DNA of 64,000 nt, taken from positions 1 through 64,000 of the forward strand of contig JAKSNG010000003.1 of NCBI GenBank assembly GCA_024400125.1, read 5' to 3'. Shown piece after piece: positions 16,899 through 25,397 of this stretch. Positions within the stretch are counted from its first letter, which is position 1, and each line of letters begins with the position of its first letter. The translations under genes were made by a program, and so were the position numbers. Under the pieces are notes generated by a model. It worked only from the letters and a program-made list of their open reading frames with translations. It searched no databases and had not been told where the DNA came from. Source of the DNA: Paludibacteraceae bacterium. GTDB lineage: Bacteria > Bacteroidota > Bacteroidia > Bacteroidales > Paludibacteraceae.

Positions 16899-18326
16899 TT
16901 ACTGCCACCAATGATGAAAATGGGCAACGGCACCAAAACCGTTGCCCATTTGGTATTTAGCACCGGCAACGATAGCGGCATTGATATAGTCTTTAGCAGC
17001 TTTGGCGGCATCTGGAAGTGCGTATCCTTTGGCTAAAAAAGAAGCCAAAGCGGAAGATAATGTGCACCCTGTTCCATGCGTATTGCGCGTATGTACGCGC
17101 ATGGACGGCAATTGATATGTCTGCTCTGTAGTGATATCGTATAGTATATCCACTAATTGCTCCTCCGTCAGATGCCCCGCTTTGAGTAATACAGACACAC
17201 CATATCGATGTGCCAATTCACGGGCTGCGGCTACTAAGTCATGTTGTTTAGTCAATGATTGTCCATCTAACAGGATTTCTGCTTCAGGTATATTGGGTGT
17301 AATCACTCGTGCCAAAGGAAGCAGTTCTTGTTTTAAGGAAGTAATAGCAGATTCCTCTATAAGACGATGTCCAGATGTGGAAACCATCACAGGATCGAGA
17401 ACGATGTTCGTGATAGCATATTCCTTCAATAATCGGCTGACGACACGTACTACTTCTTCTGAATGTAACATACCAATCTTAACAGCATCTGTGCCAATAT
17501 CGTCTAAGACAGCGCGTATCTGTTGCTCTAAAACAGGAATAGGTATAGCAGCAATCGCTTGTACGCCTAAGGTGTTTTGAGCGGTCACAGCCGTGATGGC
17601 TGATGTCGCAAAACAACCGCAAGCTGAGATAGTCTTGATATCTGCTTGGATACCAGCTCCTCCACCTGAGTCGCTACCAGCGATAGTGAGTACTCGGTGA
17701 TAACGGAAAGGGGGTAGGTAGTTGACGAGAGCACGTGTAGCAACCTCAGGATTATCTGCAGACATAACCTCAGATACTACTGCCACAGCATTTAATCCTG
17801 TTGCCATAACATCTGCAATATTATGCAAATGAATACCTCCAATACCGATAGTTGGATGTAAACTGAGTGCTACGGCTTGGCGGGTTCCATCTAATCCAAA
17901 CGGTTGTGCTGTATCGGTTTTAGTAGGAGTAGATAAAATAGGAGAAATACCGATGTAATCAATAGGAAGGGTATTGGCTTGCTGAACTTGTTCAAGGTTT
18001 TCGACAGAGAGACCAATAATCTTATCTTTTCCCAACAACATACGCGCGATGTGCACGTCCATATCAGATTGTCCTAAATGAACACCATCTGCATCTACAG
18101 CTAAAGCAATATCTACTCGGTCATTGATGATAAGTGGAATATGGGTGCCATTCAGCATGTGTTTAAGTTGTTGTGCTTGTTCAAGCATTGCGCACGTATC
18201 CATATTCTTAGCGCGTAATTGTACCATAGAACAGCCTCCTTGAATGGCTGCGGCTATGATGGATGTTAATGGGCGTTTGGATTCCGCTGTTACAACGCAT
18301 AATCCGTGTATAGTAAAGTTGGTCAT
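16899..18326 (-). CDS. thiED: Fused thiamine phosphate synthase / HMP-P kinase (ThiE-ThiD)
   Basis: 475 residues. Residues 1 to about 205 are ThiE ([38 protein letters not shown]), which joins HMP-PP and THZ-P to thiamine phosphate. Residues about 215-475 are ThiD ([43 protein letters not shown]), which phosphorylates HMP and HMP-P. The fusion puts consecutive steps in one chain. The start at 18326 overlaps the thiM stop (ATGA), and a more upstream reading would run through thiM. Controlled with thiM by the TPP riboswitch. A 13-bp inverted repeat lies inside its last codons. Confidence 0.95.
   Translation of the reverse strand: MTNFTIHGLCVVTAESKRPLTSIIAAAIQGGCSMVQLRAKNMDTCAMLEQAQQLKHMLNGTHIPLIINDRVDIALAVDADGVHLGQSDMDVHIARMLLGKDKIIGLSVENLEQVQQANTLPIDYIGISPILSTPTKTDTAQPFGLDGTRQAVALSLHPTIGIGGIHLHNIADVMATGLNAVAVVSEVMSADNPEVATRALVNYLPPFRYHRVLTIAGSDSGGGAGIQADIKTISACGCFATSAITAVTAQNTLGVQAIAAIPIPVLEQQIRAVLDDIGTDAVKIGMLHSEEVVRVVSRLLKEYAITNIVLDPVMVSTSGHRLIEESAITSLKQELLPLARVITPNIPEAEILLDGQSLTKQHDLVAAARELAHRYGVSVLLKAGHLTEEQLVDILYDITTEQTYQLPSMRVHTRNTHGTGCTLSSALASFLAKGYALPDAAKAAKDYINAAIVAGAKYQMGNGFGAVAHFHHWWQ
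16918..16951. terminator. 13-bp inverted repeat inside the end of thiED
   Basis: AAATGGGCAACGG, 8-nt loop, CCGTTGCCCATTT is a perfect stem located within the last codons of thiED ([13 protein letters not shown]). CotH ends 26 bp away on the other strand, so the hairpin could end both convergent transcripts. On the minus strand it is followed by TTTTCATC, a weak T run. Confidence 0.5.
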
Positions 18327-19093
18327 TTTGTTAGTCCTAATAAATATAATTTGTCTATAAAAGCAGCGGCTAAGGTGCCTGGTCCTTGTGTACGCTCTTG
18401 TGCGCGTTCGGCGGCTAAACTCATTACTTGCATAGCATCCACACACGCGCGCATTGGGTCAGGTTGGATAGCTGCGAATGCGGCTGTTATGGCAGTTGCT
18501 GTACATCCCATTGCAGTGATTCGGGTTTGTAATACTGTGCCTCCAGTTACTACTTCTGTAATGTGACCATCGGTGATATAATCGCTTTGTCCACTGATGA
18601 CTACGATGGCATTGGTTTGTAGAGATAATGTCTTGGCACTTTCTACTGCATCTGATGATGAGATAGTGGCATCAACACCATGTGAGCTACATGAAGAAGG
18701 ATTAACCAAAGAACTTATCTCGTTCGCATTTCCACGAATAATAGTGGGATGACATGTGCGAATAAGTTCTTGCGCAGCGTCTGTGCGATAGGTAGTGGCA
18801 CCCGCCCCAACAGGGTCTAAAATGATAGGTCGTTTCAGAGTGTGCATACGTTGACCAGCATAGCGCATAAGGTGCAATTGATTGTCATCCAATGTTCCGA
18901 TATTAAGAACTAAGGACGCAGAAGCATCACATAGTTCATCGGCTTCTTTGATAGCATTAGACATGATAGGAGACGCGCCTAACGCTAGTAACGCATTGGC
19001 AGTAAAGGAAGCAGCCACGGTGTTAGTCAAGTTATACACCAAAGGCGACTGTGACCGCAAGACCAAAAGGTCAGAAAAAAAAGATGATTGCAT
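18323..19093 (-). CDS. thiM: Hydroxyethylthiazole kinase ThiM
   Basis: 256 residues, the usual length. ThiM phosphorylates salvaged 5-hydroxyethyl-4-methylthiazole. Family segments LVYNLTNTVAASFTANALLA, LVLNIGTL, PIILDPVGAGAT, IIRGNANEI and the C-terminal ITAMGCTATAITAAFAA are all present. Together with ThiE and ThiD it gives thiazole and pyrimidine salvage; no thiC, thiG or thiH is in view. Its start codon is only a few bases after the TPP aptamer. Confidence 0.95.
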   Translation of the reverse strand: MQSSFFSDLLVLRSQSPLVYNLTNTVAASFTANALLALGASPIMSNAIKEADELCDASASLVLNIGTLDDNQLHLMRYAGQRMHTLKRPIILDPVGAGATTYRTDAAQELIRTCHPTIIRGNANEISSLVNPSSCSSHGVDATISSSDAVESAKTLSLQTNAIVVISGQSDYITDGHITEVVTGGTVLQTRITAMGCTATAITAAFAAIQPDPMRACVDAMQVMSLAAERAQERTQGPGTLAAAFIDKLYLLGLTK

Positions 19094-19098
19094 ACTAC

Positions 19099-19167
19099 TT
19101 CTTTGGCAGCATTACCTGCCCAAGTTCAAAGGGTCTTTTCTCAGCCTCTTACGAAGCACCCCTACGT
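19099..19167 (-). promoter_or_regulatory. TPP riboswitch (THI element)
   Basis: Read on the minus strand, GGGGTGC, GAGGCTGAGAAAAGACCCTT, TGAACTTGGGCAGGTAATG match in order the conserved TPP aptamer (GGGGTGC, CTGAGA, ACCCTTTGAACCTGA, GGxTAATxCC). It lies directly before thiM, whose ATG is at 19093. No T-rich terminator separates it from the start codon, so TPP binding most likely blocks translation initiation of thiM-thiED. Confidence 0.93.
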
Positions 19168-19177
19168 TAATTGTTAA

Positions 19178-19948
19178 TTATAATCGAATGGCAAAGGCTA
19201 CAAACCAAGACCATTCATTCATTTTTTGTTCAGACAAGATAGGTGACTTAACAAGGTTATTCAGTCCAAAGTCATATCCTGCTTGCAATCGATATTTATC
19301 CCATTCGAAGCCACCACCTAATACCCATTGTGCATTGAAACGGTGAAGTTCGTTTGCTGTATATCGATCGTATTCATCTAAATGATAACCATTCTTTTCA
19401 ATCCACTCTTCTTGTACCCTCGGACTAAGATTATTATGTATAAAATCGTGTTCAATCAGTCCGATGGACATATCTAAACCGGTAAAGAAGAATAAGTTCA
19501 ACTGTTTCCATAAAGGAATAGTGTAATAACAATGTATAGGAACGATAGCCGTCCATTCTAAAACGCGGTGCTGCTGATATTCCTCCATCGAAGAAGCAGC
19601 ATCCATGGAACGAGAATGCTGTTCATTAGTGCCATAAGCCACATTAAAAAGTAAGCCAGTTTGTAATGAGAAGTGGGCTGGCAAGATGAAATCAAACGTA
19701 CCTCCAACACGTACGCCATGTAAGAACATATTGGGGAAAGAAAGATTAGGAGTACGTTGATTATTTTGTACGTAACCTATTTCCAAGCGATAATTGACAG
19801 CAAAGTGATAGGACTCTTTCTCCTGCTTATCTATGTGAGTAGGATCAAAAAAAGCATTGTCTGCCGTCTGTAAATCTGGCATATTCGTTTGCGCATACAT
19901 AACCAGCGTTGCGCATAAAAAAGGTAGTATAAGAAGTGTACGTTTCAT
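19178..19948 (-). CDS. Outer-membrane beta-barrel protein
   Basis: 256 residues with a cleavable signal peptide (MKRTLLILPFLCATLVMYAQ). Alternating polar-hydrophobic strands run through the protein (YRLEIGYVQ, VRVGGTFDF, FSLQTGLLFNVAYG, LNLFFFTGLDMSIG, KYRLQAGYDFGLNNL) and the chain ends in a phenylalanine-containing strand (WFVAFAIRL), as in the small porin-like barrels common in Bacteroidales. Function unknown. It has its own promoter and stops 11 bp before the riboswitch region, but I see no terminator between them. Confidence 0.8.
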   Translation of the reverse strand: MKRTLLILPFLCATLVMYAQTNMPDLQTADNAFFDPTHIDKQEKESYHFAVNYRLEIGYVQNNQRTPNLSFPNMFLHGVRVGGTFDFILPAHFSLQTGLLFNVAYGTNEQHSRSMDAASSMEEYQQHRVLEWTAIVPIHCYYTIPLWKQLNLFFFTGLDMSIGLIEHDFIHNNLSPRVQEEWIEKNGYHLDEYDRYTANELHRFNAQWVLGGGFEWDKYRLQAGYDFGLNNLVKSPILSEQKMNEWSWFVAFAIRL

Positions 19949-19971
19949 CCAATTTTGCTACATTGAGGGTG

Positions 19972-20001
19972 CAAAGATACAAAAAAAATGCCAAATACAA
20001 A
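19972..20001 (-). promoter_or_regulatory. Promoter of the barrel protein gene
   Basis: On the minus strand, TTTG (20001-19998), an 18-bp spacer and TATCTTTG (19979-19972). The -7 box is perfect; the spacer is slightly short. Confidence 0.55.
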
Positions 20002-20039
20002 AAAAAATAGCAAAAAAAGCACTTTTTTTCGTTAAAAAT

Positions 20040-20070
20040 TTTGGTAATTCAAAAAAAAGTAGTACTTTTG
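20040..20070 (+). promoter_or_regulatory. Promoter of tRNA-Glu
   Basis: TTTG 20040-20043, 19-bp spacer, TACTTTTG 20063-20070. It also probably drives rpsT, which lies 58 bp after the tRNA. Confidence 0.7.
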
Positions 20071-20111
20071 CAGCCGCTTTTCGTGAAAAAGCGCGTGATA
20101 AGCTCCGCGAT

Positions 20112-20183
20112 GGCCTATTCGTCTATCGGCTAGGACGACAGATTTTCATTCTGTAAAGAGCAGTTCGACTCTGCTATAGGCTA
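20112..20183 (+). tRNA. tRNA-Glu (anticodon TTC)
   Basis: Acceptor GGCCTAT pairs with ATAGGCT (one G-T pair), discriminator A. The anticodon loop reads ATTTTCATT inside stem ACAG/CTGT, giving TTC. T loop TTCGACT is intact. CCA is not encoded (CACC follows). Confidence 0.93.
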
Positions 20184-20241
20184 CACCGACCTTCCTCAAA
20201 GGTAAATCATTTGTTAAATTAAAAAACAAAACAACTACAAG

Positions 20242-20496
20242 ATGGCAAATCACAAATCATCTTTGAAGCGTATTCGCCAAACGATCGCTCGCAAGGCTCA
20301 CAATCATTATTACGCTAAAACTGCACGCAACGCTGTGCGTGACTTACGCGCTACTTCGGACAAGGCTGCTGCTGCACAAGCACTGCCAAAAGTAACTTCT
20401 TTGTTGGACAAACTTGCAAAACGCAACATTATCCATCGTAACAAAGCTGCTAACTTGAAATCCAAATTAGCTATTTACGTAAATAAATTGGCTTAA
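20242..20496 (+). CDS. rpsT: 30S ribosomal protein S20
   Basis: 84 residues, highly basic, starting [20 protein letters not shown] with the expected [11 protein letters not shown] and [20 protein letters not shown] helices. S20 binds 16S rRNA early in 30S assembly. It follows tRNA-Glu with no separate promoter seen and ends in a strong terminator. Confidence 0.97.
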   Translation: MANHKSSLKRIRQTIARKAHNHYYAKTARNAVRDLRATSDKAAAAQALPKVTSLLDKLAKRNIIHRNKAANLKSKLAIYVNKLA

Positions 20497-20514
20497 TCAA
20501 TTTCTAATGTTGAT

Positions 20515-20546
20515 ACAAAGGGGTTACCGGTGGTAGCCCCTTTTGT
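20515..20546 (+). terminator. Terminator of rpsT
   Basis: ACAAAGGGGTTACC, short loop, GGTAGCCCCTTTTGT forms a long stem with one G-T pair, with the 3' arm ending in T's, 18 bp after the rpsT stop. Confidence 0.8.
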
Positions 20547-20561
20547 AGTTAAAATCACACT

Positions 20562-22169
20562 ATGAAACATTCACTCCTATCTATCTTATTACTATGCGCA
20601 GTAGGCGCATGCGCGCAAAACATGAGTTTTGAAGAATACAAAAAGCAAGCACGTGCTGAGTATTCCAGTTTCAAATCTGCTCGTCAAGCTGAGTTTGATG
20701 CTTTTCGTAAGCAAGTCAATGCTGAATATGCTGAGTTTATGAAAAAGCAATGGACTTTAGTAGAAGAACAACCTGCTGAAAAACCGATAGAGGAAAAGAA
20801 GATTAAGCCGCAAGTGTTTGTAGAAGAGCCGCTGCCACAACCCGAACCACAACCACAGACTGAGCCTGAGGTTCAAACTCAACCGAAACAAGATACGATA
20901 AAGACTGAACCTCAAGAAGAAAAACGTGAGGCATTACAGCCTGCTGATTCGTTGAATACTCCTAAGTTAACGTTTCAACCTAAAGTTATAGCTATACAGC
21001 CTGTTGTGACAGTTATTCCTATTCCTACACCCACACCAGAACCAATTGCACCGGTTGTTCCCGAGGAGCAAAAACCATCAAAAACCGTAGCTGTTTCGTT
21101 CTATGGGACAATGGTATCTATAGGTTTTCCAGAGCCAGATCCATTCTCAATCACGACCTTGAATGAAAACGCGTTGGCTGATGCATGGAATCAGTTGTCT
21201 GATGAGAAATACGATGTGACTGTCAGCAATATGTTGGATGCTCGTAAAAATCTCAAATTATGCGATTGGGGATACTTGGAATTAGTCAAAGCAATCACAG
21301 AGAAACATTATGGCAAGAACAATACGGCTGTTTATATGCAAGTCTATTTATTGACGCAATCGGGATATAGAGTGCGTATGGCATTCTCTAAAAAACAAAG
21401 TAGGTTGTTCTTACTGGTTGCTAGTCAATATGATATTTTCAACATGACTTATTATCGTTGTGATGGACAAAAGTTCTATGCGATTGATGGTAAAGCTGAT
21501 GATATGCACATTTGTCCAGCTGCTGTTAAAAATGAAAAATCACTTTCATTGCAGATTGCACAGGAACAAAAATTAGACAAAGAATCAACACCTAAACGTT
21601 CTCTTAATTCTAAAAAAGGTTTATCTACGACCGTTTCTGTTAATAAGAACGCTATCAATTTCTTTAATGATTATCCACGTGCCTACCTCAATGGTGATCC
21701 TACAACATGCTGGGCTGCGTATGCGAATACACCATTGGATAAAAGTGTGAAGAATACACTTTATCCACAACTAAAAGCTAAATTAGAGGGATTAAGTGAA
21801 AAAGAAGCAGTAGGTCAAATATTAAATTGGGTACAGACGGCTTTTGAATACGAATATGATGATAAAGTATGGGGTGGTGATCGTGTTTTCTTTGCATTAG
21901 AAACACTCTATTATCCATACTGCGACTGTGAGGATAGGGCTATTCTCTTCTCTCGCTTAGTGCGTGACTTAGTAGGGGCAAAAGTAGCATTGTTATACTA
22001 CCCTGGACATTTAGCTGCTGCGGTGCAATTCAAAGATCAAGTGAATGGTGATTACATCCTATATCAAAACAAGAAGTATGTGGTTTGTGATCCAACGTAT
22101 ATTGGTGCGCCAGTGGGGAGAACAATGAAAGGAATGGATAATCAAAAAGCTAAACTGATTATACTATGA
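20562..22169 (+). CDS. Secreted transglutaminase-like protein
   Basis: 535 residues with a signal peptide (LLCAVGACAQ). Three parts are visible: a charged helical region with repeated EF/EY-containing segments (residues 20-65); a Pro/Glu/Gln-rich linker (about 70-180); and a C-terminal transglutaminase-like cysteine-protease fold with Cys in YCDCEDRAILFSRL, His in YYPGHLAAAV and Asp in YVVCDPTY. These match the Cys-His-Asp triad. It may cross-link or cleave cell-envelope peptides; substrate unknown. The next gene overlaps its stop (ATGA at 22166). Confidence 0.75.
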   Translation: MKHSLLSILLLCAVGACAQNMSFEEYKKQARAEYSSFKSARQAEFDAFRKQVNAEYAEFMKKQWTLVEEQPAEKPIEEKKIKPQVFVEEPLPQPEPQPQTEPEVQTQPKQDTIKTEPQEEKREALQPADSLNTPKLTFQPKVIAIQPVVTVIPIPTPTPEPIAPVVPEEQKPSKTVAVSFYGTMVSIGFPEPDPFSITTLNENALADAWNQLSDEKYDVTVSNMLDARKNLKLCDWGYLELVKAITEKHYGKNNTAVYMQVYLLTQSGYRVRMAFSKKQSRLFLLVASQYDIFNMTYYRCDGQKFYAIDGKADDMHICPAAVKNEKSLSLQIAQEQKLDKESTPKRSLNSKKGLSTTVSVNKNAINFFNDYPRAYLNGDPTTCWAAYANTPLDKSVKNTLYPQLKAKLEGLSEKEAVGQILNWVQTAFEYEYDDKVWGGDRVFFALETLYYPYCDCEDRAILFSRLVRDLVGAKVALLYYPGHLAAAVQFKDQVNGDYILYQNKKYVVCDPTYIGAPVGRTMKGMDNQKAKLIIL

Positions 22170-22750
22170 AACGTGCAGGATTAGTTGTTAGTATTATACT
22201 ATTAGTAGTAGCATTTGTTGGAGCCGCATACTATTACTATGTAGTTATGCCTTCTCATATAGCGCAGGAAGCAGAAGTGGTTTCAACTGATGTAACACCT
22301 GAACAGGAGGTGGAAACCCCTGTCGTCTCTCAACCTGAAGCAGATGTACAAGAAGGTACAACTATTGCTGAACCTGGTGTAGAGACAAATAAAATTTCCC
22401 TTTTCTGTGAGGACGAGGAGGAAGAAATCAATCCATTAATATATGGAAAATGGCAATCAACAACTAATCCACAGTGGTACAAAGTGTACACAGACGAATA
22501 CTCTGGTAATGGTTATTATTGGGGAAAAGAATGGGATGAAACGGAAGATATCACAGAGGACGATTTGATTGATTATGGAAACGGATGGTATGAGTGGAAA
22601 ATGAATAAGAATGAGTTGATTGAATTAGCCACGACCGATATGAATTCTACACGTATCCCTGTGGAATATAAAATCAAAGTGACGGAACAATCATTAGAGA
22701 TGGTTTCCGTCACCAATAAAAAAACAATCACATTTATCCGTGTTCAATAG
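22166..22750 (+). CDS. Single-pass membrane protein of unknown function
   Basis: 194 residues. One hydrophobic helix (residues 6-27) followed by an acidic Pro/Glu/Val linker and a C-terminal domain of about 80 residues with a Trp/Tyr-rich, lipocalin-like appearance (YGKWQSTTNPQWYKVYTDEY, EYKIKVTEQSLEMVS, KTITFIRVQ). Not recognised. It is coupled by an ATGA overlap to the transglutaminase-like gene and should share its envelope location. Confidence 0.65.
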   Translation: MKRAGLVVSIILLVVAFVGAAYYYYVVMPSHIAQEAEVVSTDVTPEQEVETPVVSQPEADVQEGTTIAEPGVETNKISLFCEDEEEEINPLIYGKWQSTTNPQWYKVYTDEYSGNGYYWGKEWDETEDITEDDLIDYGNGWYEWKMNKNELIELATTDMNSTRIPVEYKIKVTEQSLEMVSVTNKKTITFIRVQ

Positions 22751-22751
22751 G

Positions 22752-23426
22752 TCACTCTAATAAGTCTGGCCGACGTTCTTGTGTATGAGCTAAGTTTTGC
22801 TCATGCTGCCATTCTTCTACTTTGGCTTGGTTACCAGATATCAGTATATCTGGCACGCGCCATCCTTTATATTCGGCAGGTCGTGTATATACCCCGGCTT
22901 CTAATAACCCGTCTTGGAAAGAGTCGCATAATGCGGAAGTTTCGTCTCCTAATGCACCAGGCAAGAGACGAACGATAGCATCTGTGATAATAGCGGCAGG
23001 CATTTCACCTCCAGTCAGCACAAAATCGCCAATTGTATATTCCTTTGTAATGAAATGGTCACGAACACGCTGATCTACTCCTTTATAATGACCACAAAGG
23101 ATGATGATGTTCTCCTTCATGGATAAGGTATTGGCCTCTTTCTGCGTGAAACGTTCGCCATCTGGTGCCGTAAAGATAATCTCATCATAGTGACGCTCTG
23201 CTGTCAAAGCAGAGATACAGCGATCAATAGGCTCAATCTGTAGTACCATGCCAGCTCCAAAACCAAAGGCATAGTCATCTACTTTACGATGTTTGTCTAA
23301 AGTATAATCCCTTAGATTATGCACGTAAATCTCTGCCAATCCCTTGTCTTTAGCTCGCTGAATAATGGAGTGATTAAGAGGGGATTCTAATAACTCTGGA
23401 CAACAGGTAATAATATCAATACGCAT
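22752..23426 (-). CDS. trmD: tRNA (guanine37-N1)-methyltransferase TrmD
   Basis: 224 residues. TrmD methylates G37 next to the anticodon with AdoMet and prevents frameshifting. The SPOUT knot motifs [13 protein letters not shown] and [13 protein letters not shown] and the catalytic D in LGDETSA are present. It is convergent with the 22166 gene, with one base between the stop codons. Last gene of the long minus-strand string, 24 bp after yidD. Confidence 0.97.
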   Translation of the reverse strand: MRIDIITCCPELLESPLNHSIIQRAKDKGLAEIYVHNLRDYTLDKHRKVDDYAFGFGAGMVLQIEPIDRCISALTAERHYDEIIFTAPDGERFTQKEANTLSMKENIIILCGHYKGVDQRVRDHFITKEYTIGDFVLTGGEMPAAIITDAIVRLLPGALGDETSALCDSFQDGLLEAGVYTRPAEYKGWRVPDILISGNQAKVEEWQHEQNLAHTQERRPDLLE

Positions 23427-23450
23427 ACTTAATTAATTATCTTTTATCTA

Positions 23451-23660
23451 TTAGGGTACTGGATCATAACCGCTTCCGCCCCAAGGGTTACATCTTGCAA
23501 TTCGTTTAAGTCCTAACCATCCACCTTTAATAATACCATACTTCATTACTGCTTCCACCATATACTGACTGCACGTCGGTGTGTATCGACATGATGGAGG
23601 TGTCAATGGCGAGATACAATATCGATAAAAATAGATGGGCATAAGAAACACCTTACGCAT
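23451..23660 (-). CDS. yidD: Membrane protein insertion efficiency factor YidD
   Basis: 69 residues: [20 protein letters not shown], the three-cysteine motif [15 protein letters not shown] and [17 protein letters not shown]. YidD sits under the inner membrane and assists YidC-dependent insertion. The ATG at 23660 lies inside the end of rnpA (GATGCGTAA) and is preferred to an earlier in-frame ATG at 23702, which would add 14 residues not typical of the family. The rnpA-yidD order is conserved in bacteria. Confidence 0.93.
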   Translation of the reverse strand: MRKVFLMPIYFYRYCISPLTPPSCRYTPTCSQYMVEAVMKYGIIKGGWLGLKRIARCNPWGGSGYDPVP

Positions 23661-24000
23661 CGCTGTTCTTATTGATTTTTTGGATGGCTTTGAGCATACC
23701 ATGGGCTATGGTTTTATAGTCTAACATTTGCTTATCCATATAGTTGAAGGCGATTTGCCAATTCCCAACTAATAGGTGTTGATTAAGTCGCCAAGCTTCC
23801 CGCATCTGCCGTCGCAAACGATTTCTGTCAACAGCATGCTTGAAGAGCGATTTGGGTGCCCAAATCAGTACTTGAGTATCTGTAGCAGGGCGGTACGTTA
23901 CTCGAATTGGAAAACAAGTCATTCGTTTACCCTCTTTATATAAGGATGCAATACGAATTTGACCGCACAGTTTGGCCGATTTAGGAAAAGTTGCGTTCAC
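23653..24000 (-). CDS. rnpA: Ribonuclease P protein component
   Basis: 115 residues, basic, with FPKSAKL near the N-terminus and the RNA-binding signature [18 protein letters not shown]. RnpA supports the catalytic RNA in 5' maturation of tRNAs. I place the start at GTG 24000, which overlaps the hemD stop as GTGA and gives the normal N-terminus; an ATG at 24054 would add 18 residues inside hemD. Confidence 0.92.
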   Translation of the reverse strand: MNATFPKSAKLCGQIRIASLYKEGKRMTCFPIRVTYRPATDTQVLIWAPKSLFKHAVDRNRLRRQMREAWRLNQHLLVGNWQIAFNYMDKQMLDYKTIAHGMLKAIQKINKNSDA

Positions 24001-24749
24001 GATTGTTGATGGGATTCCAAATATTGATCGATGGCAATAGTGATGGATGGACAACCTTCTGCGGGTGCTTTTATATCAACACGGAATCCTAATTCTTCCG
24101 CTACATTGCATGTGTTTTGACCAAAGCATGCTAGCAATGTCTTTTCTTGCTTCCAATCAGGGAAGTTCTTACGTAATGACTGTAACCCAGAAGAAGTGAA
24201 AATGACGAGCATATCGTAATCAAAAGGTTTATCTTGTGGCCACTCGGATGCAACAGTTCGGTACATCACAGCTGGCTGAATAATGATTTTGTGCTCTGCC
24301 ATACGCTTCACCAAATCATCATTATGCACATCAGATGACACTAATAAATATTTCTCATTAGGACGACGATTCATTGTCGGAAGCAAATCTTCAAAGCGAT
24401 TGTTTTCACTGAAGAATACTCTACGTTTTCGGAATTGTATGTATTTCTGTAAATAATTAGCAATAGCTTCCGAAATACAGTAGTAATGCATGGACTCAGG
24501 CACGTTAATACGTAACTCCTCACACATACGGAAATAGTGATCTGCTGCACTCTTGGAGTTCAGTAAAACCGCAGTATAATCTAATGGGTTGATACGTTGT
24601 TGCCGGAATTCATGGGCATCTAATCCTTCTAAATGAATAAGTGGAATAAAATCAAAGTTCACTCCGTGACGTTCACTCATATCCGCATAAGGATTATGCT
24701 CCGAAATAGGGCGCGGCTGGGAAACCAAAATCTTCTTAATCTCTTCCAT
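23997..24749 (-). CDS. hemD: Uroporphyrinogen-III synthase family protein
   Basis: 250 residues with the two-lobed HemD pattern: ILVSQPRP at the start, DYTAVLLNSKSAADHYF, YYCISEAIANYLQ, YLLVSSDVHNDDL and the late LVIFTSSGLQSLRKNFP, ACFGQNTCNVAEELGF. HemD closes and inverts ring D of the tetrapyrrole. Sequence conservation in this family is low. The DUF4271-hemD-rnpA-yidD order is typical of Bacteroidota. No other haem gene is in view. Confidence 0.87.
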   Translation of the reverse strand: MEEIKKILVSQPRPISEHNPYADMSERHGVNFDFIPLIHLEGLDAHEFRQQRINPLDYTAVLLNSKSAADHYFRMCEELRINVPESMHYYCISEAIANYLQKYIQFRKRRVFFSENNRFEDLLPTMNRRPNEKYLLVSSDVHNDDLVKRMAEHKIIIQPAVMYRTVASEWPQDKPFDYDMLVIFTSSGLQSLRKNFPDWKQEKTLLACFGQNTCNVAEELGFRVDIKAPAEGCPSITIAIDQYLESHQQS

Positions 24750-24752
24750 ATA

Positions 24753-25397
24753 CTAACAAATATGAAATCCACTCCAGATAATTCCACCGATGGGCAATAT
24801 CTCAAGTGTCAAAATATACAATATAACAAATATGGTGGATTGTATACCATCACAAAACGTTCGTACAGTTTTGGTGACGTATAGTAATATATATATACCT
24901 ACTAACAATAGGATGATGACGCTAAATATCGTGGTGTTAGCAACGTTTGTCATCACAATGGCTATGGGAAATAGTAGTGCACACAAGGCCAATTCCATGG
25001 ACGAATAGTAATGCTCATTAATACGATATGATTGAGATAACTCAAACGTGTAATTGACCATATGATAACCAATAAATCGTATAACAAAAAAAGCTAATAC
25101 CACTATCAATAATCGTCCGTACACGAGCCATGTTTCTTGTGCTGTGTGGACTTTGCATAAACATAGTACATACGCTAATGTCATTACTTTAAAAGCAAAA
25201 AGACATATTTTGCTAATGAATCGTGCTGATCGATCGCCAAACACACGCTCGCTGCGTGTAATAAGTGCCTTAAAACAGTCCTGAACGAAATGAGGTTGCA
25301 ATATTTCGCACACCAAGAATAGCACGAATATCAGCAGTAATATCCATGGATAACTGCTATTGGTTATGCTTGTTGCTATGTGAGGTACAAAATTCAT
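24753..25397 (-). CDS. DUF4271 membrane protein
   Basis: 214 residues with six or so hydrophobic helices (for example YPWILLLIFVLFLVCEI, LLIVVLAFFVIRFIGYH, LCALLFPIAIVMTNVA, FSVIILLLVGIYILLYV). DUF4271 proteins lie next to hemD in many Bacteroidota and have no assigned function. The start overlaps the U32 peptidase stop (ATGA); hemD follows after 3 bp. Confidence 0.85.
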   Translation of the reverse strand: MNFVPHIATSITNSSYPWILLLIFVLFLVCEILQPHFVQDCFKALITRSERVFGDRSARFISKICLFAFKVMTLAYVLCLCKVHTAQETWLVYGRLLIVVLAFFVIRFIGYHMVNYTFELSQSYRINEHYYSSMELALCALLFPIAIVMTNVANTTIFSVIILLLVGIYILLYVTKTVRTFCDGIQSTIFVILYILTLEILPIGGIIWSGFHIC

